Below, one piece after another: positions 15,427 through 25,402 of a DNA stretch of 64,000 nt. Location: NCBI RefSeq assembly GCF_001713395.1, contig NZ_CP016450.1, positions 2,046,001 through 2,110,000 on the forward strand. The letters run 5' to 3'. A program made the translations under genes and the position numbers. The DNA comes from Sinorhizobium sp. RAC02. Lineage in GTDB: Bacteria; Pseudomonadota; Alphaproteobacteria; Rhizobiales; Rhizobiaceae. Below the pieces are notes generated by a model. It saw nothing but the letters and a program-made list of their open reading frames with translations, searched no databases and was not told the origin of the DNA. The stretch's first letter is position 1; each line of letters starts with the position of its first letter.

Positions 15427-16956
15427 GTGACCGCCAGCAAGCCGAACATCCTGATCATCATGGTCGACCAGCTCAACGGGAAATTTTTCCCGGATGGCCC
15501 GGCGGACTGGCTGCATGCGCCGCATATCAAGGCGCTCGCCGCGCGCTCGGCGCGCTTTCGCAACAACTATACCTCCTCGCCGCTCTGCGCGCCCGCCCGC
15601 GCCTCCTTCATGGCCGGGCAACTGCCGAGCCGTACGCGGGTCTATGACAATGCGGCGGAATACGTCTCCTCCATCCCGACCTTCGCGCATCACCTGCGCC
15701 GTGCCGGCTACTACACGGCACTGTCCGGCAAGATGCATTTCGTCGGGCCGGACCAGTTGCACGGTTTCGAGGAGCGGCTGACGACGGATATCTACCCGGC
15801 GGATTTCGGCTGGACGCCGGACTACCGCAAGCCGGGTGAACGCATCGACTGGTGGTACCACAATATGGGTTCGGTGAAGGGCGCAGGTGTCGCCGAGATC
15901 ACCAACCAGATGGAATATGACGACGAGGTCGCCTTCCTCGCCAATCAGAAGCTCTATCAGCTGTCGCGTGACAATGACGATATCTATCGCCGGCCGTGGA
16001 GCCTCGCCGTCTCCTTCACCCACCCGCACGACCCCTATGTGGCACGCCGGAAATTCTGGGACCTCTACGAGGATTGCGAACACCTGATGCCCGAGGTCGG
16101 CATGCTGGAAGAGCAGGATTCGCATTCGGCGCGCATCCTGCACTCCTGCGACTATGCCGGCTTCGCGATCAGCGGCGAGGACGTGCGCCGCTCCCGCCAG
16201 GCCTATTTCGCCAACATCTCCTATCTCGACGAAAAGGTCGGCGAACTCATCGATACGCTGACGCGCACGCGCATGCTGGACGAGACGCTGATCCTGTTCT
16301 GCTCGGACCATGGCGACATGCTCGGCGAGCGCGGCCTGTGGTTCAAGATGAATTTTTTCGAGGGCTCGGCCCGCGTGCCGCTGATGATATCAGGCCCCGG
16401 CGTCACCCCCGGCCTGCACCTCGCCCCCTCCTCCAACCTCGACGTCACGCCGACACTCTGCGACCTCGCCGGCATCTCCATGGAAGACGTCATGCCGTGG
16501 ACGGACGGCGAGAGCCTCCTGCCGATCATCAACGGCGCCGAGCGCATCTCGCCCGTGCTGATGGAATATGCGGCAGAGGCCTCCTATGCGCCGATCGTCG
16601 GCATCCGCGAGGGGAAGTGGAAATACATTCACTGCGAACTCGACCCGGAGCAACTCTACGACCTCGATGCCGATCCGCTGGAACTCAGCAATCTGGCGAC
16701 CTCGGACAATCCGGTCATCAAGGCGACGCTGGAGGCCTTTAGACAGATGCGCGAGGCGCGCTGGGACATGGCGGAGTTCGACGCCGCCGTGCGTGAAAGC
16801 CAGGCGCGGCGCTGGGTGGTCTATGAGGCGCTGCGGAACGGTGCCTATTATCCATGGGACCACCAGCCGCTGCAGAAGGCCTCCGAACGCTACATGCGCA
16901 ACCACATGAACCTCGACAATCTCGAGGAATCCAAACGTTACCCGCGGGGAGAATAA
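15427..16956 (+). CDS. betC: BetC, choline sulfatase
   Basis: 509 residues of the arylsulfatase family. It hydrolyses choline-O-sulfate to choline and sulfate, feeding the betaine pathway. The formylglycine site is Cys54 in LCAPARAS, the same position as in Ensifer meliloti BetC; metal-binding residues are in NILIIMVDQ at the start and [12 protein letters not shown] later. It starts with GTG (AAGGA upstream) 56 bases after betI. The C-terminal choline-sulfatase extension ([18 protein letters not shown]) is intact. No signal peptide: cytoplasmic, so choline-O-sulfate must be imported. Confidence 0.96.
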   Translation: MTASKPNILIIMVDQLNGKFFPDGPADWLHAPHIKALAARSARFRNNYTSSPLCAPARASFMAGQLPSRTRVYDNAAEYVSSIPTFAHHLRRAGYYTALSGKMHFVGPDQLHGFEERLTTDIYPADFGWTPDYRKPGERIDWWYHNMGSVKGAGVAEITNQMEYDDEVAFLANQKLYQLSRDNDDIYRRPWSLAVSFTHPHDPYVARRKFWDLYEDCEHLMPEVGMLEEQDSHSARILHSCDYAGFAISGEDVRRSRQAYFANISYLDEKVGELIDTLTRTRMLDETLILFCSDHGDMLGERGLWFKMNFFEGSARVPLMISGPGVTPGLHLAPSSNLDVTPTLCDLAGISMEDVMPWTDGESLLPIINGAERISPVLMEYAAEASYAPIVGIREGKWKYIHCELDPEQLYDLDADPLELSNLATSDNPVIKATLEAFRQMREARWDMAEFDAAVRESQARRWVVYEALRNGAYYPWDHQPLQKASERYMRNHMNLDNLEESKRYPRGE

Positions 16957-16957
16957 G

Positions 16958-18421
16958 ATGAGAGCCCAACCGAAAGCCTCGCACTTCATCGATGGCGAGT
17001 ATGTCGAGGATGCCGCCGGCACGCCCTTCGAGAGCCTTTACCCTGCCACCGGCGAGGTGATCGCCAGGCTGCATGCGGCAACGCCTGATATCGTCGAGAA
17101 GGCCATCGCATCGGCCAAGCGCGCGCAGAAGGAATGGGCCGCGATGAGCCCCACGGCGCGTGGGCGTATCCTGAAGCGCGCAGCCGACATCATGCGCGAG
17201 AGGAACCGCGAGCTTTCGGAGCTCGAAACGCTCGATACCGGCAAGCCGATCCAGGAGACGATCATCGCCGACCCGACCTCGGGCGCCGATGCCTTCGAGT
17301 TCTTCGGCGGCATCGCGGCAGCCGGCCTCAACGGCGATTATATCCCACTCGGCCAGGATTTCGCCTTCACCAAGCGCGTGCCGCTCGGGGTCTGCGTCGG
17401 CATCGGCGCGTGGAACTATCCGCAGCAGATCGCCTGCTGGAAGGGCGCCCCTGCCCTCATCTGCGGCAATGCCATGGTGTTCAAGCCATCGGAAAACACG
17501 CCGCTCGGCGCGTTGAAGATCGCCGAAATCCTGCATGAGGCCGGGCTGCCGAAGGGGCTCTACAACGTCATCCAGGGGGATCGTGCGACCGGGCCGCTGC
17601 TCGTCAATCATCCGGATGTCGCCAAGGTCTCGCTCACCGGCTCCGTGCCGACGGGCAAGAAGGTGGCGGGTGCAGCCGCCTCCGACCTCAAGCATGTCAC
17701 GATGGAACTCGGCGGCAAGTCGCCGCTCATCGTCTTCGACGACGCCGACCTCGAAAGCGCCATTGGCGGCGCCATGCTCGGCAATTTCTATTCGACGGGC
17801 CAGGTCTGCTCGAACGGCACCCGCGTCTTCGTGCAGAAGGGCATCAAGGACACGTTCCTCACCCGTCTGAAGGCACGCACGGAGAAAATCCTGATCGGCG
17901 ACCCGATGGAAGAAGCGACACAGCTCGGACCGATGGTCTCGAAGGCGCAGCGCGACAAGGTTCTGGACTATATCGAGAAGGGCAAGGCCGAGGGTGCCAC
18001 GCTCATCACCGGCGGCGGCATTCCGAACGACGTTTCGGGCGATGGCTACTACATCCAGCCGACCGTCTTTGCCGACGTCACCGACGACATGACCATCGCA
18101 CGCGAAGAAATCTTCGGACCCGTCATGTGCGTGCTCGACTTCGACCATGAGGACGAGGTGATCGCGCGCGGCAACGCCACCGAATTCGGCCTCTCCGGAG
18201 GAGTCTTCACTTCAGACATCACCCGCGCCCACCGCGTCGTCGACCAGCTCGAAGCCGGCACGCTGTGGATCAACACCTATAACCTCGCCCCCGTGGAAAT
18301 CCCCTTCGGCGGCTCCAAGCAGTCGGGCTTCGGGCGGGAAAACTCGTTGGCAGCGCTGGAGCATTATTCGGAGCTGAAGACGGTTTATGTGTCGATGGGC
18401 AAGGTCGAGGCGCCGTATTGA
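16958..18421 (+). CDS. betB: BetB, betaine aldehyde dehydrogenase
   Basis: 487 residues, NAD(P)-dependent aldehyde dehydrogenase that oxidises betaine aldehyde to glycine betaine. Catalytic residues are in the family motifs MELGGKSP (Glu) and [10 protein letters not shown] (Cys); the nucleotide-fold region [12 protein letters not shown] is present. GGGAG precedes the start, which lies one base after the betC stop, so the two are in one transcript. A copy of the large intergenic repeat lies between it and betA. Confidence 0.96.
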   Translation: MRAQPKASHFIDGEYVEDAAGTPFESLYPATGEVIARLHAATPDIVEKAIASAKRAQKEWAAMSPTARGRILKRAADIMRERNRELSELETLDTGKPIQETIIADPTSGADAFEFFGGIAAAGLNGDYIPLGQDFAFTKRVPLGVCVGIGAWNYPQQIACWKGAPALICGNAMVFKPSENTPLGALKIAEILHEAGLPKGLYNVIQGDRATGPLLVNHPDVAKVSLTGSVPTGKKVAGAAASDLKHVTMELGGKSPLIVFDDADLESAIGGAMLGNFYSTGQVCSNGTRVFVQKGIKDTFLTRLKARTEKILIGDPMEEATQLGPMVSKAQRDKVLDYIEKGKAEGATLITGGGIPNDVSGDGYYIQPTVFADVTDDMTIAREEIFGPVMCVLDFDHEDEVIARGNATEFGLSGGVFTSDITRAHRVVDQLEAGTLWINTYNLAPVEIPFGGSKQSGFGRENSLAALEHYSELKTVYVSMGKVEAPY

Positions 18422-18429
18422 GGGTTTTA

Positions 18430-18541
18430 CCTCCCCCTTGAGGGGGGAGGTCGCGCGGCACGCGCGGGTGGGGGTGATAACGCCGTGACGTTGCGGATCA
18501 CCTCACCCCGGCACTGCCTGCCGCCCGCCCAAGGGGAGGGT
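18430..18541. repeat. Large intergenic repeat between betB and betA
   Basis: About 110 bp bounded by ACCTCCCCCTTGAGGGGG and CCCAAGGGGAGGG, with an inner GCGGCACGCGCGGGTGGGGG. It is related to the element at 62902-63042 and the half copy at 15333-15379. It can fold into long GC-rich hairpins within the bet mRNA. Its right end supplies a GGGGAGGG that could serve as ribosome binding site for betA. Confidence 0.7.
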
Positions 18542-18570
18542 AAAGAATGTCAACCTGGCCGGGGACCGCC

Positions 18571-20226
18571 ATGCAGAACGCAGCAGACTACATCATCATC
18601 GGTTCCGGTTCGGCCGGCTCGGCGATTGCCTACCGCCTGTCGGAGGACGGCAAGCATACGGTCATGGTGCTGGAATATGGCGGGTCGGATATCGGGCCGT
18701 TCATCCAGATGCCGGCAGCACTTGCCTGGCCGATGAGCATGAAGCGCTACAACTGGGGTTATCTCTCCGAGCCCGAGCCGAACCTCAACAACCGGCGCAT
18801 CACCGCGCCGCGCGGAAAGGTGATCGGCGGGTCGTCGTCGATCAACGGGTTGGTCTATGTGCGCGGCCACGCGGAGGACTTCAACCGTTGGGAAGAGCTT
18901 GGCGCGCGCGGCTGGGCCTATGCGGACGTGCTGCCCTATTACAAGCGCCTGGAAACCTCGCATGGCGGCGAGAGTGGCTGGCGTGGCACGGACGGGCCGC
19001 TGCATGTGCAGCGCGGGCCGGTGAGCAATCCCCTCTTCCATGCCTTCCTCCAGGCCGGCAAGCAGGCCGGCTTCGAGGTGACCGACGACTATAACGGCTC
19101 CAAGCAGGAAGGTTTCGGCCTGATGGAGCAGACGATTCACAACGGCCGGCGCTGGTCGGCGGCCAATGCCTATCTTCGCCCCGCCATGAAGCGGCCGAAC
19201 GTCTCGCTGGTGCGCTGCTTCGCGCGGAAGATCGTCATCGAAAACGGCCGGGCGGTCGGCGTCGAGATCGAGCGCAACGGCGTGATCGAAGTGGTGAAGG
19301 CGAACCGCGAGGTGATCGTCTCGGCCTCCTCCTTCAACTCTCCGAAGCTTTTGATGCTGTCCGGTATCGGCCCGGCCGCGCACCTGAAGGAGATGGGCAT
19401 CGACGTGAAGGTCGACCGGCCGGGCGTCGGCGCCAATCTTCAGGACCATATGGAATTCTACTTCCAGCAGATCTCCACCAAGCCGGTCTCGCTCTATTCC
19501 TGGCTGCCGTGGTTCTGGCAGGGCGTGGCGGGTGCGCAATGGCTGCTCTCGAAGGGTGGGCTGGGCGCTTCCAACCAGTTCGAGGCCTGCGCCTTCCTGC
19601 GCTCCGCGCCCGGCGTGAAACAGCCGGACATCCAGTACCACTTCCTGCCGGTCGCCATTTCCTATGACGGCAAGGCGGCGGCCAAGAGCCATGGCTTCCA
19701 GGCGCATGTCGGCTACAACCTGTCGAAGTCGCGCGGCAGCGTGACGCTGCGCTCCGCGGATCCTGCGGCCGATCCGTTGATCCGTTTCAACTACATGAGC
19801 CACGAGGAAGACTGGATCAAGTTCCGCCACTGCGTGCGCCTCACCCGCGAAATCTTCGGTCAGCAGGCCTTCGACGAGTTCCGCGGGCCGGAAATCCAGC
19901 CAGGCGCGGCGATCGAGACGGACGACCAGATCGACGCGTTCCTGCGCGAGCATCTGGAAAGCGCCTACCATCCCTGCGGCACCTGCCGCATGGGTGCCGC
20001 GGACGATCCGATGGCGGTGGTCGATCCGGAAACCCGCGTTATTGGCGTCGATGGCCTGCGCGTTGCCGACAGTTCGATCTTCCCGCATGTGACCTATGGC
20101 AACCTCAACGCGCCGTCGATCATGACCGGCGAGAAGGCTGCCGACCACATCCTTGGCAGGCAACCGCTCGCGCGCTCCAACCAGGAGCCGTGGACGAACC
20201 CGCGCGCTGCGGTCAGCGACCGATAA
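18571..20226 (+). CDS. betA: BetA, choline dehydrogenase
   Basis: 551 residues, FAD-dependent GMC oxidoreductase that oxidises choline to betaine aldehyde at the membrane. The FAD-binding GSGSAGSA is at residues 11-18; GMC signatures [15 protein letters not shown] and [17 protein letters not shown] follow, and the C-terminal HPCGTCRMG and NLNAPSIM blocks hold the active-site histidine and asparagine. The start at 18571 gives the conserved [11 protein letters not shown] beginning; an in-frame ATG at 18547 is nearer to a strong GGGGAGGG supplied by the repeat and would add eight residues. Confidence 0.95.
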   Translation: MQNAADYIIIGSGSAGSAIAYRLSEDGKHTVMVLEYGGSDIGPFIQMPAALAWPMSMKRYNWGYLSEPEPNLNNRRITAPRGKVIGGSSSINGLVYVRGHAEDFNRWEELGARGWAYADVLPYYKRLETSHGGESGWRGTDGPLHVQRGPVSNPLFHAFLQAGKQAGFEVTDDYNGSKQEGFGLMEQTIHNGRRWSAANAYLRPAMKRPNVSLVRCFARKIVIENGRAVGVEIERNGVIEVVKANREVIVSASSFNSPKLLMLSGIGPAAHLKEMGIDVKVDRPGVGANLQDHMEFYFQQISTKPVSLYSWLPWFWQGVAGAQWLLSKGGLGASNQFEACAFLRSAPGVKQPDIQYHFLPVAISYDGKAAAKSHGFQAHVGYNLSKSRGSVTLRSADPAADPLIRFNYMSHEEDWIKFRHCVRLTREIFGQQAFDEFRGPEIQPGAAIETDDQIDAFLREHLESAYHPCGTCRMGAADDPMAVVDPETRVIGVDGLRVADSSIFPHVTYGNLNAPSIMTGEKAADHILGRQPLARSNQEPWTNPRAAVSDR

Positions 20227-20289
20227 AAACTTCGGAACCATAATGGTTGCAAGGGGTTGAGGCGGGCAATCGCCTCGAAGGAAACCCCC

Positions 20290-20568
20290 ATGACCATCTA
20301 CAAAAAGGTCTCGCGCCACGACGTCAGCAAGGAGACCGACCTCGTCGTCACCGTGATCCACGGTGTCACCGGTCCCTGCGCCTTCATCACCGACCCGGTG
20401 CGGGCGCGCGACACCATCCCTCTTCCCGTCGAGGAGGCACTTGCCGGCGCTAGGCAGATGATCGGGGAAGACCTCAACCCACGTAACCTCGTCATCGTCG
20501 ATGAGGACGATCTCTGGGACACACACTGGGGCAGGCTCGTGCCGCATCCGGAGCGCAGCACGACCTAA
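20290..20568 (+). CDS. Small conserved hypothetical protein, bet-linked
   Basis: 92 residues, no signal or membrane segment, rich in acidic residues near the end (VIVDEDDLWDTHWGRL). I do not recognise the family. GAAGGAAA precedes the start. It follows betA by 63 bases and ends just before a strong terminator, so it probably shares the bet transcript. Any role in betaine metabolism is inferred only from position. Confidence 0.7.
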   Translation: MTIYKKVSRHDVSKETDLVVTVIHGVTGPCAFITDPVRARDTIPLPVEEALAGARQMIGEDLNPRNLVIVDEDDLWDTHWGRLVPHPERSTT

Positions 20569-20581
20569 ATCTTCCAACAAA

Positions 20582-20605
20582 AAAGCCGGGCTCTCGCCCG
20601 GCTTT
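20582..20605. terminator. Bidirectional Rho-independent terminator
   Basis: AAAGCCGGG-CTCTCG-CCCGGCTTT: a 9-bp stem with A-tract on the left and T-tract on the right. It ends the bet transcript from the left and the RTX gene transcript from the right. Confidence 0.85.
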
Positions 20606-20631
20606 CAAGCACGCCTGGAGGTCTAGGCAGC

Positions 20632-21750
20632 TTAGACGAAGAGGAAGTCGCTGGTGTGCAACTCGGCCTTCGAGACGCCCTCAAGGGTGATCGTGTCGGC
20701 GCCGTACTTGATGACCACGTCGCCCGCTCGTGTCTCCGAAGCGTGGCTGAGGACGTCGGCGAAGTTCTTCAGGACGGCCTTGTTGAGCTGAATGACATCC
20801 AGGCCAGACTTGCCAGCTTCGAAATCGGTGATCCGGTCGCTACCCTGGCCTGACTTGATGATGAAGGTATCTGCGCCAACGCCGCCGGAAAGGATGTCGT
20901 TGCCGAGACCGCCGTCAAGCGTATCGTTGCCTGCACCGCCTTCCAGCCTGTCGTTGCCGGCATCGCCATAGAGCTTGTCATTGCCTGCGTAGCCAAAAAG
21001 GAAGTCGTCGTCGTTGCCGCCACGCAGCGCATCGTTGCCGGCGCCGCCGTTCAGCGTGTCCTTGCCATCGCCACCGGCGAGCGCGTCGTCGCCTGCGCCG
21101 CCATAGAGTTTGTCGTTGCCCGCATCGCCGTAGAGCTTGTCATTGCCGGCATCGCCATAAAGGGCGTCATTGCCGTTGCCGCCACGCAGTGTGTCATTGC
21201 CGCCATTGCCGTAGAGCGCGTCATTGCCGTTGCCGCCCGACAGCGTGTCGTCCTTGGCATAGCCGCTAAAGGAATCAGAACCGGTGCTGCCGTTGAAGAC
21301 GATCGAATTGGCGCTCAGGATCTTCACGAGGCCGGCGGTCGCTCCAGTGGTCGTCGACTTGCCGCCCATCAGGTCGCTCAGAATCTGGCCACCGAGCGCC
21401 GTGTCAGTAACGCCGAGACCCGTGATCTTGACGTCGGACGTGAGCTTGAAGGTGCTGGTCGTGCTGTCGAGAGCGATGTTGCTGCCGAATTCGACCGTGT
21501 TCAGCGAGCCGGTGATCTTGTGGGTCGCGAAGTTGTAGTTCCAGGCCGTCTTGCCGGAGGACAGGACAACACCAAACTTACTGGCGTCGCTGGTCGTGTA
21601 TTGCGTGCCGCTCATCGCCATCGGGTCGGTGCTGTTGAAGCCGCCGTAGCCTGCGCGGGTGAAGGTCTTGTCGTAGTTTGCCAGGAAGGCGGCGAAGTTG
21701 ATGCCCTTGCCGTCCTTGTTGGCGTCGTTTGCGTTGATTGTAATGGCCAT
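20632..21750 (-). CDS. HasA-like domain fused to RTX repeats, predicted type I-secreted protein
   Basis: 372 residues. Residues about 17-130 resemble the heme-binding fold of HasA hemophores: GGFNSTDPMAMSGTQYTTSD, then AWNYNFATHKITGSLNTVEF align with the GGFYGG..SGSQYAISS and LTYTLF..AHTLYGQLDSLSF stretches of Serratia HasA. Tyr72 and His77 fall where HasA has Tyr75 and His83; no histidine is seen in the loop carrying His32. Residues about 165-295 are about fourteen GGxGxDxL-type calcium-binding nonapeptides. The last residues (TSDFLFV) look like a type I secretion signal. It likely binds heme or another porphyrin outside the cell, an inference. PrsDE-like exporter genes lie 7 kb away. Confidence 0.82.
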   Translation of the reverse strand: MAITINANDANKDGKGINFAAFLANYDKTFTRAGYGGFNSTDPMAMSGTQYTTSDASKFGVVLSSGKTAWNYNFATHKITGSLNTVEFGSNIALDSTTSTFKLTSDVKITGLGVTDTALGGQILSDLMGGKSTTTGATAGLVKILSANSIVFNGSTGSDSFSGYAKDDTLSGGNGNDALYGNGGNDTLRGGNGNDALYGDAGNDKLYGDAGNDKLYGGAGDDALAGGDGKDTLNGGAGNDALRGGNDDDFLFGYAGNDKLYGDAGNDRLEGGAGNDTLDGGLGNDILSGGVGADTFIIKSGQGSDRITDFEAGKSGLDVIQLNKAVLKNFADVLSHASETRAGDVVIKYGADTITLEGVSKAELHTSDFLFV

Positions 21751-21806
21751 TTGCCCAACCCTTCCCCTGTGAACCGCAGCTCACGCTTAAACTTGAATAC
21801 AATACT

Positions 21807-21835
21807 CAGCTATTAAATCTGATTTTTTCTGTCAA
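21807..21835 (-). promoter_or_regulatory. Sigma-70-type promoter of the RTX gene
   Basis: On the minus strand, TTGACA (21835-21830), a 17-base AT-rich spacer and TAGCTG (21812-21807), about 55 bases upstream of the RTX start codon. Confidence 0.45.
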
Positions 21836-22016
21836 GTTTTTTCGGCGGCCGTCTTGGAGTTTTTTGGGCGCAGGGTCGGGCGGCAGGATTTCTGCCCGAA
21901 CGGCAAGATGGAGAGATATTTGCTCCCCATCCTTGCGCTTTGGAAATCCGTTTTGCTGTCCGCGACCGGACAAGCCTGCAATAATCTGGCCAATTCTCGC
22001 AAAGGCATGGAACGGA

Positions 22017-22769
22017 ATGACTGCTCTCACCGGAAACGGGACCGCGCAGGCCCTTAATGACCAACTCGCCAGCCTCGGGCTTGCCGGGCGCCTTGCGCTT
22101 GTGGCCGAGCTTGGCGGGCGCGCCGTCTTTACCACCAGCCTCGGCATCGAGGACCAAGTCATCACCGCGGCGATCGGCACCGAGCGCCTGGCGATTGACG
22201 TCGTCACGCTGGAGACCGGCCGGCTCTTCAAGGAGACAGTCGATCTCATCGACGAGACCGAAAGCCAGTACGGCATGACCATCACCCGCTACGTGCCTGA
22301 CCAGGATGATATCGACGCCTATGCGGCGAAGTACGGCCTCAATGGCTTCTACGACAGCGTCGAAGCGCGCCACGCCTGTTGTGGCGTGCGCAAGCTGAAG
22401 CCGCTTGCGCGCGCACTTGAAGGGGCATCCTTCTGGGTCACCGGCCTGCGCCGCGGCCAGTCCGGCAACCGTGCCGACACGCCGTTCGCGGAGTTCGATG
22501 CGGAGCGCAACCTCATCAAGATCAATCCGCTGGCGGATTGGGACATCGACCGCATCAAGGCCTATGTCGCCGACCATGCCGTGCCGGTGAACCCGATGCA
22601 CACGCGCGGCTATCCCTCGATCGGCTGTGAGCCCTGTACGCGGGCCATCAAGCCGGGCGAGCCAGAGCGCGCCGGCCGCTGGTGGTGGGAGAACGACGAG
22701 AAGCGCGAATGTGGTCTCCACGTTCCTGAAACCGCCGCTTCCCCCATCCCGGCCCCAAGCGCGGCCTGA
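22017..22769 (+). CDS. cysH: CysH, adenylyl-sulfate reductase (APS reductase type)
   Basis: 250 residues, cytoplasmic PP-loop family reductase. It has both CC (HACCGVRK) and CxxC (GCEPCTRA) pairs, which bind the [4Fe-4S] cluster of APS reductases, and the C-terminal catalytic cysteine ECGLH. It therefore reduces APS directly to sulfite with thioredoxin, in line with the absence of a cysC kinase gene here. GGAACGGA precedes the start. First gene of the cysH-cysD-cysN unit, 45 bases before cysD. Confidence 0.95.
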   Translation: MTALTGNGTAQALNDQLASLGLAGRLALVAELGGRAVFTTSLGIEDQVITAAIGTERLAIDVVTLETGRLFKETVDLIDETESQYGMTITRYVPDQDDIDAYAAKYGLNGFYDSVEARHACCGVRKLKPLARALEGASFWVTGLRRGQSGNRADTPFAEFDAERNLIKINPLADWDIDRIKAYVADHAVPVNPMHTRGYPSIGCEPCTRAIKPGEPERAGRWWWENDEKRECGLHVPETAASPIPAPSAA

Positions 22770-22814
22770 TCCACACAAGCCCTCCCAAGGCGACCCATCC
22801 GGAGTAGAGTTTAA

Positions 22815-23768
22815 ATGTCCGATATCCGTCACGAAACGGAAGCGAAGCAGAACGCACCGCACAAGCCGCCGCTCGATCCGCATCTGAAGGCGCTGGAAAA
22901 CGAAGCCATCCATATCTTCCGAGAGGTCGCCGCCGAGTTCGAACGGCCGGTGATGCTCTATTCCGTGGGCAAGGATTCGTCTGTCTTGCTGCACCTCGCG
23001 CGCAAGGCCTTCTATCCCGGCCGTGTGCCCTTCCCGCTGCTGCATGTCAACACAGGCTGGAAGTTCGGCGAAATGATCGCCTTCCGCAACAAGGTCGTCG
23101 CGGACTACGATCTCGACCTCATCGAATATATCAATCCGCGCGGTGCAAGCGAGAACGTCACCCCGTTCACGCACGGCTCGTCGCGCTACACCGACATCAT
23201 GAAGACCGAGGCGCTGCGCCAGGCGCTCGACGCCGGCAAGTATGACGCGGCCTTCGGCGGCGCACGGCGCGACGAGGAAGCCTCGCGCGCCAAGGAGCGC
23301 ATCTACTCCTTCCGCACGCCGGACCATCGCTGGGACCCACGCAACCAGCGCCCGGAACTGTGGAACGTCTATAACGGCATGATCCGCCAAGGTGAAAGCG
23401 TGCGCGCCTTCCCGCTCTCCAACTGGACCGAGGTCGATATCTGGCGCTACATCCAGGCCGAGGACATCCCGATCGTGCCGCTCTACCTCGCGGAAAAGCG
23501 CCCCTTCGTCGAGCGCGACGGCATGATGATCCTGGCCGAGGACCCGCGCCTCGAACTGCTGCCCGATGAAGTGAAGCAGGAAGGCGTCATCCGCTTCCGC
23601 ACGCTCGGCTGCTTCCCGCTGACCGGCGCCATCCGCTCGCAGGCAACGACGCTCGACGACATCATCGCCGAGCTGGAGACCGCCACCGTCTCCGAACGCC
23701 AGGGCCGCGCGATCGACCGCGACCAGTCCGGCTCCATGGAAAAGAAGAAACGCGAAGGGTATTTCTGA
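22815..23768 (+). CDS. cysD: CysD, sulfate adenylyltransferase small subunit
   Basis: 317 residues, ATP pyrophosphatase (PP-loop) subunit that makes APS from sulfate and ATP together with the GTPase CysN. The PP-loop [13 protein letters not shown] is near residues 49-61; further family marks are [23 protein letters not shown] and the C-terminal KKKREGYF, which is characteristic. GGAG lies upstream. Its stop is one base before the cysN start. Confidence 0.97.
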   Translation: MSDIRHETEAKQNAPHKPPLDPHLKALENEAIHIFREVAAEFERPVMLYSVGKDSSVLLHLARKAFYPGRVPFPLLHVNTGWKFGEMIAFRNKVVADYDLDLIEYINPRGASENVTPFTHGSSRYTDIMKTEALRQALDAGKYDAAFGGARRDEEASRAKERIYSFRTPDHRWDPRNQRPELWNVYNGMIRQGESVRAFPLSNWTEVDIWRYIQAEDIPIVPLYLAEKRPFVERDGMMILAEDPRLELLPDEVKQEGVIRFRTLGCFPLTGAIRSQATTLDDIIAELETATVSERQGRAIDRDQSGSMEKKKREGYF

Positions 23769-23769
23769 G

Positions 23770-25260
23770 ATGACCGTTTCCGCTACTGCAATCGCTGAAA
23801 TTCTTCCGCTCGAAGAACCAGCCCTTGATCAGGCTCGCGCGATCCGCGATTCCCGCCCGCTTCGCCTCATCACCTGCGGCTCGGTCGACGACGGCAAGTC
23901 GACGCTGATCGGCCGCCTGCTCTGGGACACCAAGGCCGTCAAGGAAGACCAGGCCGCGACGCTCCAGCGCGACAGTTCCGGCAAGCAGAACGATCTCGGC
24001 CTGCCCGACTTCGCGCTGCTGCTCGACGGCCTGCAGGCCGAACGCGAACAGGGCATCACGATCGATGTCGCCTATCGCTACTTCTCGACGGACCGCCGTT
24101 CCTTCATCGTCGCCGATACGCCCGGCCACGAACAGTATACCCGCAACATGGCAACCGGCGCTTCCACGGCGGACCTTGCCGTGCTTCTGATCGATGCCCG
24201 CGCCGGCATTCTCGAACAGACTCGCCGCCATGCGACCATAGCCTCGCTGATGGGCATCCGCCAGTTCGTGCTTGCCATCAACAAGATCGACCTGACGAAC
24301 TACGACCGCGCCGGCTTCGAGCAGATCACGCATGACTTCAAGGAATTTGCGCTGACGCTCGGCGTCAAGCAGATCACCGCGATCCCGATGTCGGCGCTGA
24401 AGGGCGAGAACGTCGTCTATGACGGCCGCGCGTCCATGCCCTGGTATGACGGCCCCACCCTCGTCGAGACGCTGGAAAAGGCGACGACCCGTTCCAACCA
24501 GACGGTCGGCTTCCGCCTGCCGGTGCAGCGCGTCTCACGTCCGGGCGAAAGCTTCCGTGGTTATCAGGGCACGGTTGCCGGCGGCTCGGTGAAGCCGGGC
24601 GATTCTGTCGTCATCCTGCCGTCCGGCATGGTCGCCAATGTCACCAAGATCGTCACTTTCGACCTAGTGCGCAACGCCGCCGTCGCGGGTGATGCCATCA
24701 CGCTGGTGCTCGACCGCCAGGTTGACGTGTCGCGCGGCGACATGATCGTTGCCATCGACAGCCAGCCAATGACCGGTCGCGGCTTTGACGCGCAGCTCGT
24801 CGCGCTCCAAGCTGAAGGCATCGACCCCGGCAAGCGCTACTGGCTGAAGAGCGGTTCGCGCCGCCAGCGCGTCAGCATCGAGCCGATCAGCCAGCTCGAC
24901 CTCAAGACCTCGAAGTGGAATGCCGCCGAACGGCTGGACATGAACGGCATCGGCAAGGTGCATCTCACCTTCGACGAGCAGGCGATCTTCGACACCTACG
25001 AGCAGAACCGCACGACCGGCGCTTTCATCCTGATCGACCCCGACACCAACAACACGGTGGCCGGCGGCATGATCACGGGCCGTCGCTCGGAACTCGGTGG
25101 CATCCACAAGGATGACCAGCGCGTGCTGCTGTCGCTGCCCGCCGACCTCGCCGAAAAGCTGATGGCGACAGAACTGTTCGCGAACCGTCGCCAGGATGTG
25201 GACGTGCGCCACACCAGCGCCGGCCGCGCGGCGGAAATCCTCGCCGATCTCGACGAATAG
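23770..25260 (+). CDS. cysN: CysN, sulfate adenylyltransferase GTPase subunit
   Basis: 496 residues, EF-Tu-like GTPase that drives APS synthesis with CysD. G motifs: GSVDDGKST (37-45), the G3 box DTPGHEQY, and NKIDL. Two beta-barrel domains follow. It ends without the C-terminal APS kinase domain found in NodQ/CysNC proteins, as fits an APS-reductase pathway. A perfect GC-rich hairpin lies 64 bases after the stop. Confidence 0.97.
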   Translation: MTVSATAIAEILPLEEPALDQARAIRDSRPLRLITCGSVDDGKSTLIGRLLWDTKAVKEDQAATLQRDSSGKQNDLGLPDFALLLDGLQAEREQGITIDVAYRYFSTDRRSFIVADTPGHEQYTRNMATGASTADLAVLLIDARAGILEQTRRHATIASLMGIRQFVLAINKIDLTNYDRAGFEQITHDFKEFALTLGVKQITAIPMSALKGENVVYDGRASMPWYDGPTLVETLEKATTRSNQTVGFRLPVQRVSRPGESFRGYQGTVAGGSVKPGDSVVILPSGMVANVTKIVTFDLVRNAAVAGDAITLVLDRQVDVSRGDMIVAIDSQPMTGRGFDAQLVALQAEGIDPGKRYWLKSGSRRQRVSIEPISQLDLKTSKWNAAERLDMNGIGKVHLTFDEQAIFDTYEQNRTTGAFILIDPDTNNTVAGGMITGRRSELGGIHKDDQRVLLSLPADLAEKLMATELFANRRQDVDVRHTSAGRAAEILADLDE

Positions 25261-25323
25261 GATGGCGGCATCCGCCGCCTCTCCACGCCTTGGAGAGACG
25301 CGGAACCGAATTGATCTACCGTT

Positions 25324-25346
25324 GCGGCGCCCTCACAGGGCGCCGC
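25324..25346 (+). terminator. Hairpin after cysN, possible terminator
   Basis: GCGGCGCCCT-CAC-AGGGCGCCGC, a perfect 10-bp stem with a 3-base loop. Only a weak T-rich stretch (CCGTTTAGG) follows, so Rho-independent termination is plausible rather than certain. It lies between convergent cysN and the patatin gene. Confidence 0.5.
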
Positions 25347-25402
25347 GACCGTTTAGGCATCGGGATCGTGTATCGCGCATCATTCGCGGCGATACCAATT
25401 CC

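Noticed and set aside
21751..22016. Riboswitch or iron box upstream of the RTX and cysH genes
   Set aside because: I see a sigma-70-like promoter and a weak hairpin but no convincing Irr, RirA or SAM-type element.
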